This document shows, in pieces, positions 1 to 4,833 of a stretch of 9,332 nucleotides of DNA (positions within the stretch are counted from its first letter, which is position 1; every line of letters starts with the position of its first letter). The notes below the pieces were generated by a model. It was given only the letters and a program-made list of their open reading frames with translations. It ran no database searches and was not told the origin of the DNA. This stretch comes from Chloroflexota bacterium. GTDB lineage: Bacteria > Chloroflexota > Anaerolineae > CG2-30-64-16. The DNA is taken from positions 1-9,332 of the forward strand of contig JAKPQT010000061.1 in NCBI GenBank assembly GCA_029555885.1, read 5' to 3'. The position numbers were made by a program, and so were the translations under genes.

Positions 1-1
1 G

Positions 2-106
2 CTGGTCATCAACGCCTTCTACTTCAACTGCCTGAAGACCGTTACGGTTCTGGACCCCCCCTGTGGTTCGGGCGCCTTCCTGTTCGCCGCGCTCAACATC
101 CTGTAG
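2..106 (+). pseudogene. Upstream part of Eco57I-type adenine methyltransferase, ended by in-frame TAG
   Basis: The frame is open from the window edge and encodes a hydrophobic beta strand leading into DPPCGSGAF (nt 53-79), then LFAALNIL. This is the AdoMet-binding motif I of gamma-class N6-adenine methyltransferases of the Eco57I/type IIG kind. The codon after NIL is TAG (104-106). Translation resumes in the same frame without a shift (PLYERCL), and from memory of the family Glu is usual at this position, so a single GAG-to-TAG change is the simplest explanation. The protein must begin well upstream of the window. Either the gene is a recent pseudogene or the TAG is a base-call error. Recoding is unlikely because TAG is an ordinary stop elsewhere here (3623-3625, 4829-4831, 5644-5646). 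Confidence 0.72.
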
Positions 107-133
107 CCGCTCTACGAGCGCTGCCTGCAGCGC

Positions 134-2008
134 ATGGAGGAGTTCCTGGCCCGCAAGCAGCGCCACCCGCAGTGGGCGCAGCCGTTCGAGCAGGAACTGA
201 AGCGCGTGGACGCCCACCCGTCGCGCCGCTACTTCATCTACAAGTCCATCATCGTCAGCAACCTCTATGGCGTGGACATCATGGAGGAAGCGGTCGAAAT
301 CTGCAAACTGCGGCTCTTCCTGAAGCTGGTGGCGCAGGTCGAGGATGTGGCGCAGATTGAGCCGCTGCCGGACATCGACTTCAACATCCGCGCCGGCAAT
401 ACGCTGGTGGGCTACGCCTCGCTGGAGGAGATTGAGCAGGCCAAGACTGGCAAGTTCGACTTTGGCGGCATCGTGGACCGGGTCAAGGCGGTGGACCGCA
501 GCATCGCCACCTTCCGCCGCCTGCAGACGGAATCGGGCATCAGCGCCCAGCACTTCCGCGAGGCCAAAGAGAACCTGCAGCGCGACCTGAGAGCCCTGGA
601 AGCGGAACTGAATGCGGACCTGGCCTTCGAGTACGGGGTGACGAAGGAGAAGGACCTGCCGAAGTTCGTGGCGAGCCACAAGCCCTTCCACTGGTACATC
701 GAGTTCTACGACATCATGGCCCACGGCGGCTTCGATGTCATCATCGGCAATCCGCCATACGTTGAGTACAGGACTGTCAGGAACGAGTACGCAGTCATCG
801 GTTACGAAACGGAGGACTGCGCCAACCTGTACTGCTACGTAATGGAGCGCTCGCTGTGGCTGATGCGCTGGGGCGGGCGATTTGGGATGATTGTCCCCGT
901 CGCCTCGGTTGGTCTTGATAAGACCGACACGCTGCGCGAACTCGTAGAGAAGACCATGTCTGACCTCTGGGTCAGCAGCTATGCTATTCGTCCTTCCAAG
1001 CTCTTTGAAGGCGTTGACCAGCGCCTGTGCATTCAGCTCGGGCGGAGTAGTGAGGCTGAACAGTGTCGCATCCGCTCGACGCAGTACATGCGGTGGAACG
1101 CCGAGGCGAGAGAGGGCCTCTTCGATACGTTGGCCTACGCGGATGTCACTGGCCTGAGCGTGCTCGGAAGGACAGCGAAGCTGAGTGACCCGCTCGCTAC
1201 CGAAGTCGTGCGCAAGATGCTAGCGCATGCGCCCTCCTGCGGTGAGCAGATGGCTGATGATTCGGGGACTCTGCTGCACTACCATCGGAGCCCCAGCTAC
1301 TGGATTCGCGCAATGGACTTCGAGCCGTACTTCAGGTCAGCCACTCGGTCAAGGTCTGTGTACCACTTCCGCGACATCTACTTCGTCGATGCCGACACTA
1401 GCCGGTTCGTCGGGGCTCTCCTGAACAGCAGCACGTACTTCCTCTGGTTCATCTGCTTCGGCAACGCCCGCAACATAGCCACTTCGGACATTGAGAGCGT
1501 CCCCATCGGGACCCCTTCGGAAGCCGTCCTGCGCGAGACGCGGCGGTTGTTAAGCAAGCTCATGGATGATTACCAGCGCCACTCGCGGAGGACCGTGAGG
1601 GAAGACTGCGAGTACCAGGAGTTCGATGCCGCGCAGTCCAAGCCCATCATCGACGAGATAGACCGTGTGCTGGCGGAGCACTTCGGCTTCACGGACGAGG
1701 AGCTGGACTTCATCATCAACTACGACATCAAGTACCGCCTGGGGGCGGATGAGGGGAACGGCGACGTGTGGCGGATACCACAAGAGGGTAACAACCCTCA
1801 CCCTGCCCCGTTCCCCGTGGAACTGGCGGCGAGGTGCATCAAGGCAACAAACGCGCAGATTGTGCTTGACCCCTTCATGGGTTCTGGCTCCACGGCGATA
1901 GCCGCCGAGAGCCTGGGCCGTGAGTGGGTTGGCATTGACGTTTCAGCGGACTACTGCAAACTTGCCAAAGAGCGCCTACTCGCCACGAAGGGACTACTCA
2001 GGGAATGA
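134..2008 (+). CDS. Eco57I-type DNA methyltransferase remainder fused to a beta-class methyltransferase C-terminus
   Basis: This is the continuation of the frame that is stopped at 104-106. The ATG at 134 is only the first Met after the stop and has no convincing SD, so it is probably not a true start. In order it carries the post-motif-I region of the Eco57I family (SNLYGVDIMEEAVEICKLRL, then RAGNTLVGYA), the catalytic motif IV NPPY at nt 749-760, and a roughly 290-codon target-recognition region. The family-typical end FTDEELDFIINYDIKYRLG finishes near nt 1742. Instead of stopping, the frame continues for about 88 residues with NPHPAPFPVEL, DPFMGSGST (nt 1868-1894) and WVGIDVS. These are motifs X, I and II of beta-class N4/N6 methyltransferases. 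The full-length ancestor would be a restriction-modification or type IIG-like enzyme. Activity of the present product is doubtful. The gene could belong to the host, a defence island or the element. Confidence 0.8.
   Translation: MEEFLARKQRHPQWAQPFEQELKRVDAHPSRRYFIYKSIIVSNLYGVDIMEEAVEICKLRLFLKLVAQVEDVAQIEPLPDIDFNIRAGNTLVGYASLEEIEQAKTGKFDFGGIVDRVKAVDRSIATFRRLQTESGISAQHFREAKENLQRDLRALEAELNADLAFEYGVTKEKDLPKFVASHKPFHWYIEFYDIMAHGGFDVIIGNPPYVEYRTVRNEYAVIGYETEDCANLYCYVMERSLWLMRWGGRFGMIVPVASVGLDKTDTLRELVEKTMSDLWVSSYAIRPSKLFEGVDQRLCIQLGRSSEAEQCRIRSTQYMRWNAEAREGLFDTLAYADVTGLSVLGRTAKLSDPLATEVVRKMLAHAPSCGEQMADDSGTLLHYHRSPSYWIRAMDFEPYFRSATRSRSVYHFRDIYFVDADTSRFVGALLNSSTYFLWFICFGNARNIATSDIESVPIGTPSEAVLRETRRLLSKLMDDYQRHSRRTVREDCEYQEFDAAQSKPIIDEIDRVLAEHFGFTDEELDFIINYDIKYRLGADEGNGDVWRIPQEGNNPHPAPFPVELAARCIKATNAQIVLDPFMGSGSTAIAAESLGREWVGIDVSADYCKLAKERLLATKGLLRE
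1743..2005 (+). other. Fused C-terminal SAM-binding fragment of a beta-class DNA methyltransferase
   Basis: From about nt 1743 the protein no longer resembles the Eco57I family. It has the C-terminal third of a beta-class (N6_N4_Mtase-type) enzyme: DVWRIP at 1763-1780, NNPHPAPFPVEL, the Gly-rich loop LDPFMGSGST near 1865-1894, GREWVGIDVS and a terminal YCKLAKERL helix. In beta-class enzymes these segments follow the catalytic motif (DPPY/SPPY) and the recognition domain. The matching N-terminal catalytic half is absent here, so this is a fragment joined in frame to another methyltransferase. The join falls exactly where Eco57I-type proteins normally end, which suggests a deletion between two neighbouring methylase genes. 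Confidence 0.7.
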
Positions 2009-2192
2009 CAACTGCCTTCGTCGCAAGTGTCCTCATGGCTTTCAGCACCGCCTCTTTCGTTTTAGGTGAAACGTTCGGCTCGCCCGCCAGTATCTGAGAC
2101 AGGTACTGGGGCGTAATGCCAGCCTCGCGCGCCACGGCGTTCTTCTTCAGGCCGCTCTCCTCGATCCTCCTGGCTAGCTCTAAGTACCACAC
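1998..2192 (-). CDS. Small XRE-family HTH regulator (candidate repressor)
   Basis: This 64-aa protein is almost entirely one helix-turn-helix domain of the XRE/Cro-CI type. Residues about 15-50 contain LKKNAVAREAGITPQYLSQIL, with the Gly-Ile turn and the recognition helix TPQYLSQIL, followed by SPKTKEAVLKAM. The start is GTG (complement of 2190-2192). An in-frame stop lies four codons upstream, so no longer version is possible. Its 3' end overlaps the convergent methyltransferase by 11 nt. It lies opposite the rightward operon across a gap of about 113 nt holding a promoter and dyad symmetries, the layout of a phage CI/Cro switch. It lacks the C-terminal peptidase domain of LexA/CI repressors, so SOS autocleavage is not expected. 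A controller protein of a restriction-modification system or an antitoxin-like regulator are alternatives. Confidence 0.75.
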   Translation of the reverse strand: MWYLELARRIEESGLKKNAVAREAGITPQYLSQILAGEPNVSPKTKEAVLKAMRTLATKAVVIP

Positions 2193-2237
2193 GCTGACAT
2201 TCTACCATACGGCCCCCCTCGGCTGGAATAATTCTAC

Positions 2238-2266
2238 TTGACAAGGCTTCGCCCAGTTGTTATTCT
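2238..2266 (+). promoter_or_regulatory. Sigma70-type promoter for the rightward operon
   Basis: A perfect -35 box TTGACA (2238-2243) is separated by exactly 17 bp from TATTCT (2261-2266), which matches four of six -10 consensus positions. Transcription would start around 2273-2275, about 30 nt before the ATG at 2306. This is the best promoter match noticed in the window and it drives the Cro-like gene and the coupled small genes behind it. Confidence 0.7.
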
Positions 2267-2281
2267 CTCTCAACTGAGAGA
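2254..2281. promoter_or_regulatory. Overlapping operator-like dyads at the rightward promoter
   Basis: Two inverted repeats overlap. CAGTTG (2254-2259) pairs with CAACTG (2271-2276) and the two flank the -10 box. TCTCTCA (2266-2272) pairs with TGAGAGA (2275-2281) across a 2-nt centre and covers the presumed transcription start. Binding of a dimeric HTH protein here would block RNA polymerase. The two HTH proteins encoded on either side are the obvious candidates. A shorter palindrome GAATAATTC (2226-2234) lies just upstream of the -35 box. Confidence 0.5.
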
Positions 2282-2305
2282 CGAAGAAAGCTGAAAGAGG
2301 GCACT

Positions 2306-2527
2306 ATGCGCGGGTCTCAGTTGAAGCTTCTACGGGTAACGGCAGACATTCCGCAGGACCGGCTGGCTACTCGCCTCGGCATGGGTGCGTCGAAGCTCTG
2401 CGCCATAGAGCAGGACAAGCGCCCCCTGAGCGAGGACGAATACCGCGAGGCAGTTGCGGTCATCAAGGCGATGGTCCGCGAGCGCACGGTCGCTATCCGC
2501 GAGGCCATGAAGCAGGTGGCCGCATGA
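2306..2527 (+). CDS. Cro-like small HTH DNA-binding protein
   Basis: This 73-aa protein has an XRE-like helix-turn-helix covering roughly residues 4-52. It starts QLKLLRVTADIPQDRLATRLG, followed by the turn-recognition segment MGASKLCAIEQDKRPL, then a helical, charged C-terminus. GAGG at 2297-2300 lies 5 nt before the ATG and serves as the ribosome binding site. It is the first gene after the TTGACA/TATTCT promoter and lies head-to-head with the minus-strand HTH gene, the position of Cro in lambdoid switches. Its TGA overlaps the next ATG by 4 nt, so the downstream gene is likely translationally coupled. Cro-like function is inferred from position and size; it could equally be an activator or an excisionase-like protein. 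Confidence 0.75.
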   Translation: MRGSQLKLLRVTADIPQDRLATRLGMGASKLCAIEQDKRPLSEDEYREAVAVIKAMVRERTVAIREAMKQVAA

Positions 2528-2901
2528 AGACCCCCCTCCGCACCATCCGAGACTACTGCCTGCGCTGCGCCGGGTTTCAGACCTCCCTGGTGCGCGACTG
2601 TGTCATTGGCAACTGCCCTTTGTACTTCTACCGCTTCGGCGTGGGGTTCCGGTCGCAGAAGTTCCCCGGTTCCGCTGAAGTGCCCCCAGGAACGCGATTC
2701 TCACCAATGCGGGCCATTCGGAAGCATTGCCTTGAGTGCATGGCAGGCCACCCGTCGCAGGTAGCTGGTTGCCGGGGGCATGGTGGCGACTGCCAGCCCG
2801 GTGACCCGCCCTGTGAACTCTACCCGTTCCGCTTCGGCAAGCGCCCGGCCACAGTGGCGAAGAAGCGCAACGCCGCCCGCGAAGAGAGTGAGGCCGCATG
2901 A
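2524..2901 (+). CDS. Duplicated four-cysteine (putative zinc-binding) phage protein
   Basis: This 125-aa protein is built from two copies of one Cys-rich module. Copy 1 (residues 6-39) has C12-x2-C15-x10-C26-x4-C31 followed by PLYFYRFG. Copy 2 (63-105) has C69-x2-C72-x10-C83 followed by C90 and C97, ending ELYPFRFG. Both begin with IR and YCLRC or HCLEC, so the protein probably arose by internal duplication. The pattern IR-x-YCL-x-C ... C ... CPLYxYRFG recurs, from memory, in uncharacterised small phage and prophage proteins. Binding of zinc by the four cysteines of each module is inferred. A basic tail follows. The gene overlaps both neighbours by 4 nt (ATGA). The function is unknown; nucleic-acid or protein binding is plausible. 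Confidence 0.75.
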   Translation: MKTPLRTIRDYCLRCAGFQTSLVRDCVIGNCPLYFYRFGVGFRSQKFPGSAEVPPGTRFSPMRAIRKHCLECMAGHPSQVAGCRGHGGDCQPGDPPCELYPFRFGKRPATVAKKRNAAREESEAA

Positions 2902-3095
2902 CCACCATGACCCCCGAACGCGCCGCCGAGATTCGCCGCCAAGCTGCCCCGGCCATCGCCATGGCGCTAGAGTGGCTGGCCGAGTTTGTCTATGCGCAGC
3001 ACGAACCGGACGCACCAACCCCCACGCGACGGGCAGGGCGCTCCCCCCGGACAGGCAACCACGCCCTGCCAGTCGCACAGGAGGCCGGCTCGTGA
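2898..3095 (+). CDS. Hypothetical small protein (65 aa)
   Basis: The ATG at 2898 overlaps the preceding TGA by 4 nt, and GAGG (2890-2893) lies 4 nt upstream. A second Met three codons later (ATG 2907) is an alternative start. Residues 1-33 are predicted helical and fairly acidic (TPERAAEIRRQAAPAIAMAL and on). The second half is Pro/Arg/Thr-rich and probably disordered. I recognise no family. The coding call rests on the overlap at both ends, the SD and co-direction with its neighbours. The end overlaps the GTG start of the next gene by 4 nt. Confidence 0.55.
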   Translation: MTTMTPERAAEIRRQAAPAIAMALEWLAEFVYAQHEPDAPTPTRRAGRSPRTGNHALPVAQEAGS

Positions 3096-3244
3096 CCGCC
3101 CTTATCGTGATCGGGTTCACCCTCTGCAGCTTCTCCCTGGCCCTGCTGGCGGGCTGTCCCTCCAGGCCCGAGCCTCGTGTGTGGCGCGACCTCGACCCGG
3201 CCCTGGGCGACGACTTCTGCCGCGACCGGGACGGTGCCGCATGA
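3092..3244 (+). CDS. Candidate small lipoprotein (50 aa)
   Basis: A GTG start at 3092-3094 is preceded by a perfect AGGAGG (3079-3084) at 7 nt spacing, one of the two perfect SDs noticed in the window. The product begins MTALIVIGFTLCSFSLALLAGCPS, a hydrophobic stretch ending in LLAGC. This matches the lipobox consensus with C22 as the lipidated residue. The remaining 28 residues are charged (RPEPRVWRDLDPALGDDFCR). The N-region has no Lys or Arg, which weakens the signal-peptide reading; a simple membrane anchor is the alternative. It overlaps the genes on both sides by 4 nt. A Rz1-like outer spanin is conceivable from its size, but no matching inner spanin is present. The function is unknown. 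Confidence 0.55.
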   Translation: MTALIVIGFTLCSFSLALLAGCPSRPEPRVWRDLDPALGDDFCRDRDGAA

Positions 3245-3357
3245 ACCAGCACGTCGTCGTCAGCCTGTACCTCGCCGCTGGCATCGTCGGCTGTCTGGCC
3301 ATCATCGCCTGGGACGCGGTGTGCAGCATCCGCGAACACCGGCCCTGGCCGTTCTGA
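3241..3357 (+). CDS. Single-pass membrane microprotein (38 aa)
   Basis: The ATG at 3241 overlaps the preceding TGA (ATGA) and the frame ends with TGA at 3355-3357. The product has a short N-terminus (MNQH), one clear transmembrane helix at about residues 5-25 (VVVSLYLAAGIVGCLAIIAW) and a short basic tail (SIREHRPWPF), suggesting a cytoplasmic C-terminus. It follows directly on the candidate lipoprotein and is co-translated with it by overlap, so the two may act together at the envelope. No known family is recognised. A longer reading upstream in this frame is not supported, because it would run across two genes in other frames. Confidence 0.5.
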   Translation: MNQHVVVSLYLAAGIVGCLAIIAWDAVCSIREHRPWPF

Positions 3358-3367
3358 GGGAAGCACC

Positions 3368-3625
3368 ATGGACTTCACCTTGAACCTGTCCGACATTCCC
3401 GCCCCGCTGCGACCGGCCGCCGACGTGCTGGCCGACCGGCACCTGGAGATCATCACGCAACTGCAGCGCGGCCTGGCGACGCAGGCCTGGGCGGCGCCGA
3501 GACTGGCAAGCATCAACCTGGCGCTCGACCTGATGCGGCATCCGTCGCAGCGGGCATTGGCGTGGAGCAGGACCGACACGTGGCCGGAAGTGCGGAACGT
3601 GCGGGAGCAGAGATTGACGGCGTAG
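3368..3625 (+). CDS. Hypothetical protein (85 aa)
   Basis: The ATG at 3368 is preceded by GAGGG (3356-3360) at 7 nt and lies 10 nt after the previous stop, so it belongs to the same operon. The protein is mostly alpha-helical: an amphipathic start (MDFTLNLSDIPAPLRPAADVL), a helix with the stretch ITQLQRGLATQAW, then LASINLALDLM and an Arg/Trp-rich end. It has no signal peptide, membrane segment or Cys cluster. It ends with TAG and is followed at once by two GC-rich hairpins. I do not recognise a family. Confidence 0.55.
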   Translation: MDFTLNLSDIPAPLRPAADVLADRHLEIITQLQRGLATQAWAAPRLASINLALDLMRHPSQRALAWSRTDTWPEVRNVREQRLTA

Positions 3626-3629
3626 TACC

Positions 3630-3646
3630 CGCGCCGAGGGGGCGCG
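3630..3646 (+). terminator. GC-rich hairpin after the 85-aa gene (weak terminator candidate)
   Basis: CGCGCC (3630-3635) pairs with GGCGCG (3641-3646) around a 5-nt loop, 4 nt after the TAG stop. Only two T residues follow, so intrinsic termination is not assured; it may instead stabilise the 3' end or attenuate. Confidence 0.35.
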
Positions 3647-3663
3647 TTCACATAGCCGCCTGG

Positions 3664-3683
3664 GTTCCCGCTTGTGCGGGAGC
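3664..3683 (+). repeat. Hairpin upstream of the 96-aa gene
   Basis: TCCCGC (3666-3671) pairs with GCGGGA (3676-3681) around TTGT, extended to 8 bp by one G-T and one G-C pair. It lies 16 nt before the AGGAGG of the next gene and has no T tract. Together with the hairpin at 3630-3646 it occupies most of the gap 3626-3710. Confidence 0.4.
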
Positions 3684-3710
3684 ATTCGACAGGGGAAGGA
3701 GGGCCACGTC

Positions 3711-4001
3711 ATGACCGACCGCGAGAAACGCCAGATCCTCAAGCTGACCGCGCGCTGGCGCCGCATTGCCAAGCGCACCGCCGATGCTCTGGAGCGGATG
3801 AAGTGGGGCACCACCTCGCTCGTGCGCACGCTGGAGCCGCTGAAGCACATGCCGGTGCTGGACGGGCTGTACCTGACGGCCCTCCGGTGGGACTGTCGTG
3901 TTGGCGACGACTTGCGCGACCTGCGTGACGAGATCGCCGCCGCGACGCAGCAAACGCGGAAGTACAACCCACCGGGGCAGTTGACGCTGCTGCCGGTCTG
4001 A
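3711..4001 (+). CDS. Hypothetical basic helical protein (96 aa)
   Basis: I chose ATG 3711 because a perfect AGGAGG (3697-3702) lies 8 nt upstream. A longer reading from TTG 3672 would start inside a hairpin and has no SD. The N-terminus is strongly basic and helical (MTDREKRQILKLTARWRRIAKR), followed by amphipathic helices (TADALERMKWGTTSLVRTLE) and an acidic helix DDLRDLRDEIAAATQQ, then a short PPGQLTLLPV tail. The basic start would suit nucleic-acid binding, but no family is recognised. It is separated from the neighbouring genes by gaps of 85 nt and 172 nt that both hold inverted repeats. Confidence 0.6.
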   Translation: MTDREKRQILKLTARWRRIAKRTADALERMKWGTTSLVRTLEPLKHMPVLDGLYLTALRWDCRVGDDLRDLRDEIAAATQQTRKYNPPGQLTLLPV

Positions 4002-4007
4002 CACACC

Positions 4008-4075
4008 GCCGTTCTTACGCTCGTCACGCTCTTCCCGAGAGGGGTGACACGAGTATGGGGCGACCGTAAGACGGC
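4008..4075. ncRNA. Large imperfect inverted repeat, candidate structured RNA element
   Basis: Within the 172-nt gene-free gap, the arm at 4008-4019 (GCCGTTCTTACG) pairs with 4065-4075 (CGTAAGACGGC), giving 11 bp with one bulged T. Nested inside, CTCGT (4020-4024) pairs with ACGAG (4049-4053), CAC (4025-4027) with GTG (4044-4046), and CCC-GAGA-GGG (4034-4043) forms a GNRA-capped tip. The result is a roughly 68-nt rod with internal loops, starting 7 nt after a stop codon. No T tract follows. It may be a 3'-UTR stabiliser, a factor-dependent terminator, a small RNA or a protein-binding DNA cruciform. The sequence alone does not decide. Confidence 0.4.
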
Positions 4076-4116
4076 CCTGAGCCACACGCCCTAACGAGAT
4101 GCGAGTTTCTGGAGTG

Positions 4117-4153
4117 GGGCGGGGGATGGTGGGGCGATCACCTTCCCCCGCCC
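4117..4153 (+). promoter_or_regulatory. Very strong hairpin in the leader of the zinc-ribbon gene
   Basis: GGGCGGGGGA (4117-4126) is perfectly complementary to TCCCCCGCCC (4144-4153). After one T-T mismatch, GGTG (4128-4131) pairs with CACC (4139-4142) around a 7-nt loop. The 14 paired positions are nearly all G-C. It ends 20 nt before the ATG at 4174. The following bases are TGAGCAAAG rather than T-rich, so it is not a textbook terminator. A leader structure affecting expression, or a terminator of the upstream unit, are both possible. Confidence 0.45.
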
Positions 4154-4173
4154 TGAGCAAAGAGAGAGACACC

Positions 4174-4572
4174 ATGCGCAAACCAACACAGTTCGAGACC
4201 CTCCGCTGCGCCGCCAGCCACACCTGGCAGGCCCCGCTGCGTGACGCGGTCCTGGGCGACTGCACCAGGTACGGCGTCAAGCTCGTGTGCGAGGGGCACG
4301 AGACCTGCCCCGACTGCGGGCTGCTGCCCGGAACGCAGGAGTACTGCTGGGTCTGTGACGAGCCGCTGAGCCAGGAGCGCATCGGCGAGATTGCCGCCGC
4401 CGCGGACCATCCCGAGGCCCTGGGGCCGCGCGACTTCCTCTGCGCCGCCCATGCCGAGGCGGTTGCCGGCGACGACTGCCGGCCCATGGAATCGGCTGTG
4501 ATTGACATATTCCCGCGGGCGCGGGCTCTGGCCGACCTGCTCAACCCCCGCCCGCAGAGAGCGGTGAGCTGA
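4174..4572 (+). CDS. Zinc-ribbon protein (132 aa)
   Basis: The central part holds C45-x2-C48-x9-C58-x2-C61 (CPDCG then CWVC), a classical zinc-ribbon spacing, with further cysteines at C12, C30 and C39. The C-terminal half is helical and acidic (ERIGEIAAAADHPEALGPRD and on). I take ATG 4174 (after AGAGAGAG, 4161-4168). The in-frame ATG 4099 would place the strong 4117-4153 hairpin inside the coding region and has no SD. The stop is 1 nt before the next ATG, so the two are co-translated. The family is not recognised. Zinc ribbons of this kind often mediate nucleic-acid or protein contacts, but no specific role can be assigned. Confidence 0.65.
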   Translation: MRKPTQFETLRCAASHTWQAPLRDAVLGDCTRYGVKLVCEGHETCPDCGLLPGTQEYCWVCDEPLSQERIGEIAAAADHPEALGPRDFLCAAHAEAVAGDDCRPMESAVIDIFPRARALADLLNPRPQRAVS

Positions 4573-4573
4573 G

Positions 4574-4831
4574 ATGGCTACAGCCCCTGCGAGACGCCCG
4601 CAGTTCCGCCTGCTGCCGCCGAGCCCGGTGACCGTGCGCGACCGCAACGCGCGGCGTGTCAGCGCCATGCGCCTGGGCGCGCTGGCCGCGTTCGTCGAGC
4701 TGCGGCTGGACGAAGCGGAGCTGGCCGGCGACGCCGAGGCCATGTGCGAGGAATGCCCGGCGCAGCACCCCGACTGCGCCCTCGGCTGCGCGACGCGCCT
4801 GCTGGCGTGGCTGCGAGAGGGGGAGCGGTAG
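4574..4831 (+). CDS. Small Cys-cluster protein (85 aa)
   Basis: The ATG at 4574 lies 1 nt after the previous stop and the TAG at 4829-4831 is 2 nt before the next ATG, so this is part of a tightly packed unit with the zinc-ribbon protein and the nuclease. The N-terminal 30 residues are Pro/Arg-rich. A helix follows (LGALAAFVELRLDEAELAGD), then C58-x2-C61-x6-C68-x3-C72 (CEEC, DCALGC), a compact metal-binding-like cluster, and the end LLAWLREGER. The cluster could bind zinc or an Fe-S centre. Being directly upstream of a Fe-S nuclease makes an accessory role attractive but unproven. Confidence 0.6.
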   Translation: MATAPARRPQFRLLPPSPVTVRDRNARRVSAMRLGALAAFVELRLDEAELAGDAEAMCEECPAQHPDCALGCATRLLAWLREGER

Positions 4832-4833
4832 AG

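Noticed and set aside
104..106. TAG read as a sense codon (amber recoding, as in some phages)
   Set aside because: TAG ends three other genes here (3623-3625, 4829-4831, 5644-5646), and in the latter two the next gene starts just after it, so it works as a normal stop.
2..2008. BREX PglX or DISARM methyltransferase, that is, a defence island
   Set aside because: The family resemblance is to broad Eco57I-type enzymes only, and no other BREX or DISARM gene is present in the window.
3092..3357. Rz/Rz1-type spanin pair
   Set aside because: The lipoprotein is plausible, but the partner is only 38 aa with no periplasmic coiled coil, and the genes are sequential rather than embedded.
4099..4173. 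Start of the zinc-ribbon gene at ATG 4099
   Set aside because: No SD is present, the extra 25 codons span a perfect 10-bp inverted repeat, and ATG 4174 follows a purine-rich stretch.
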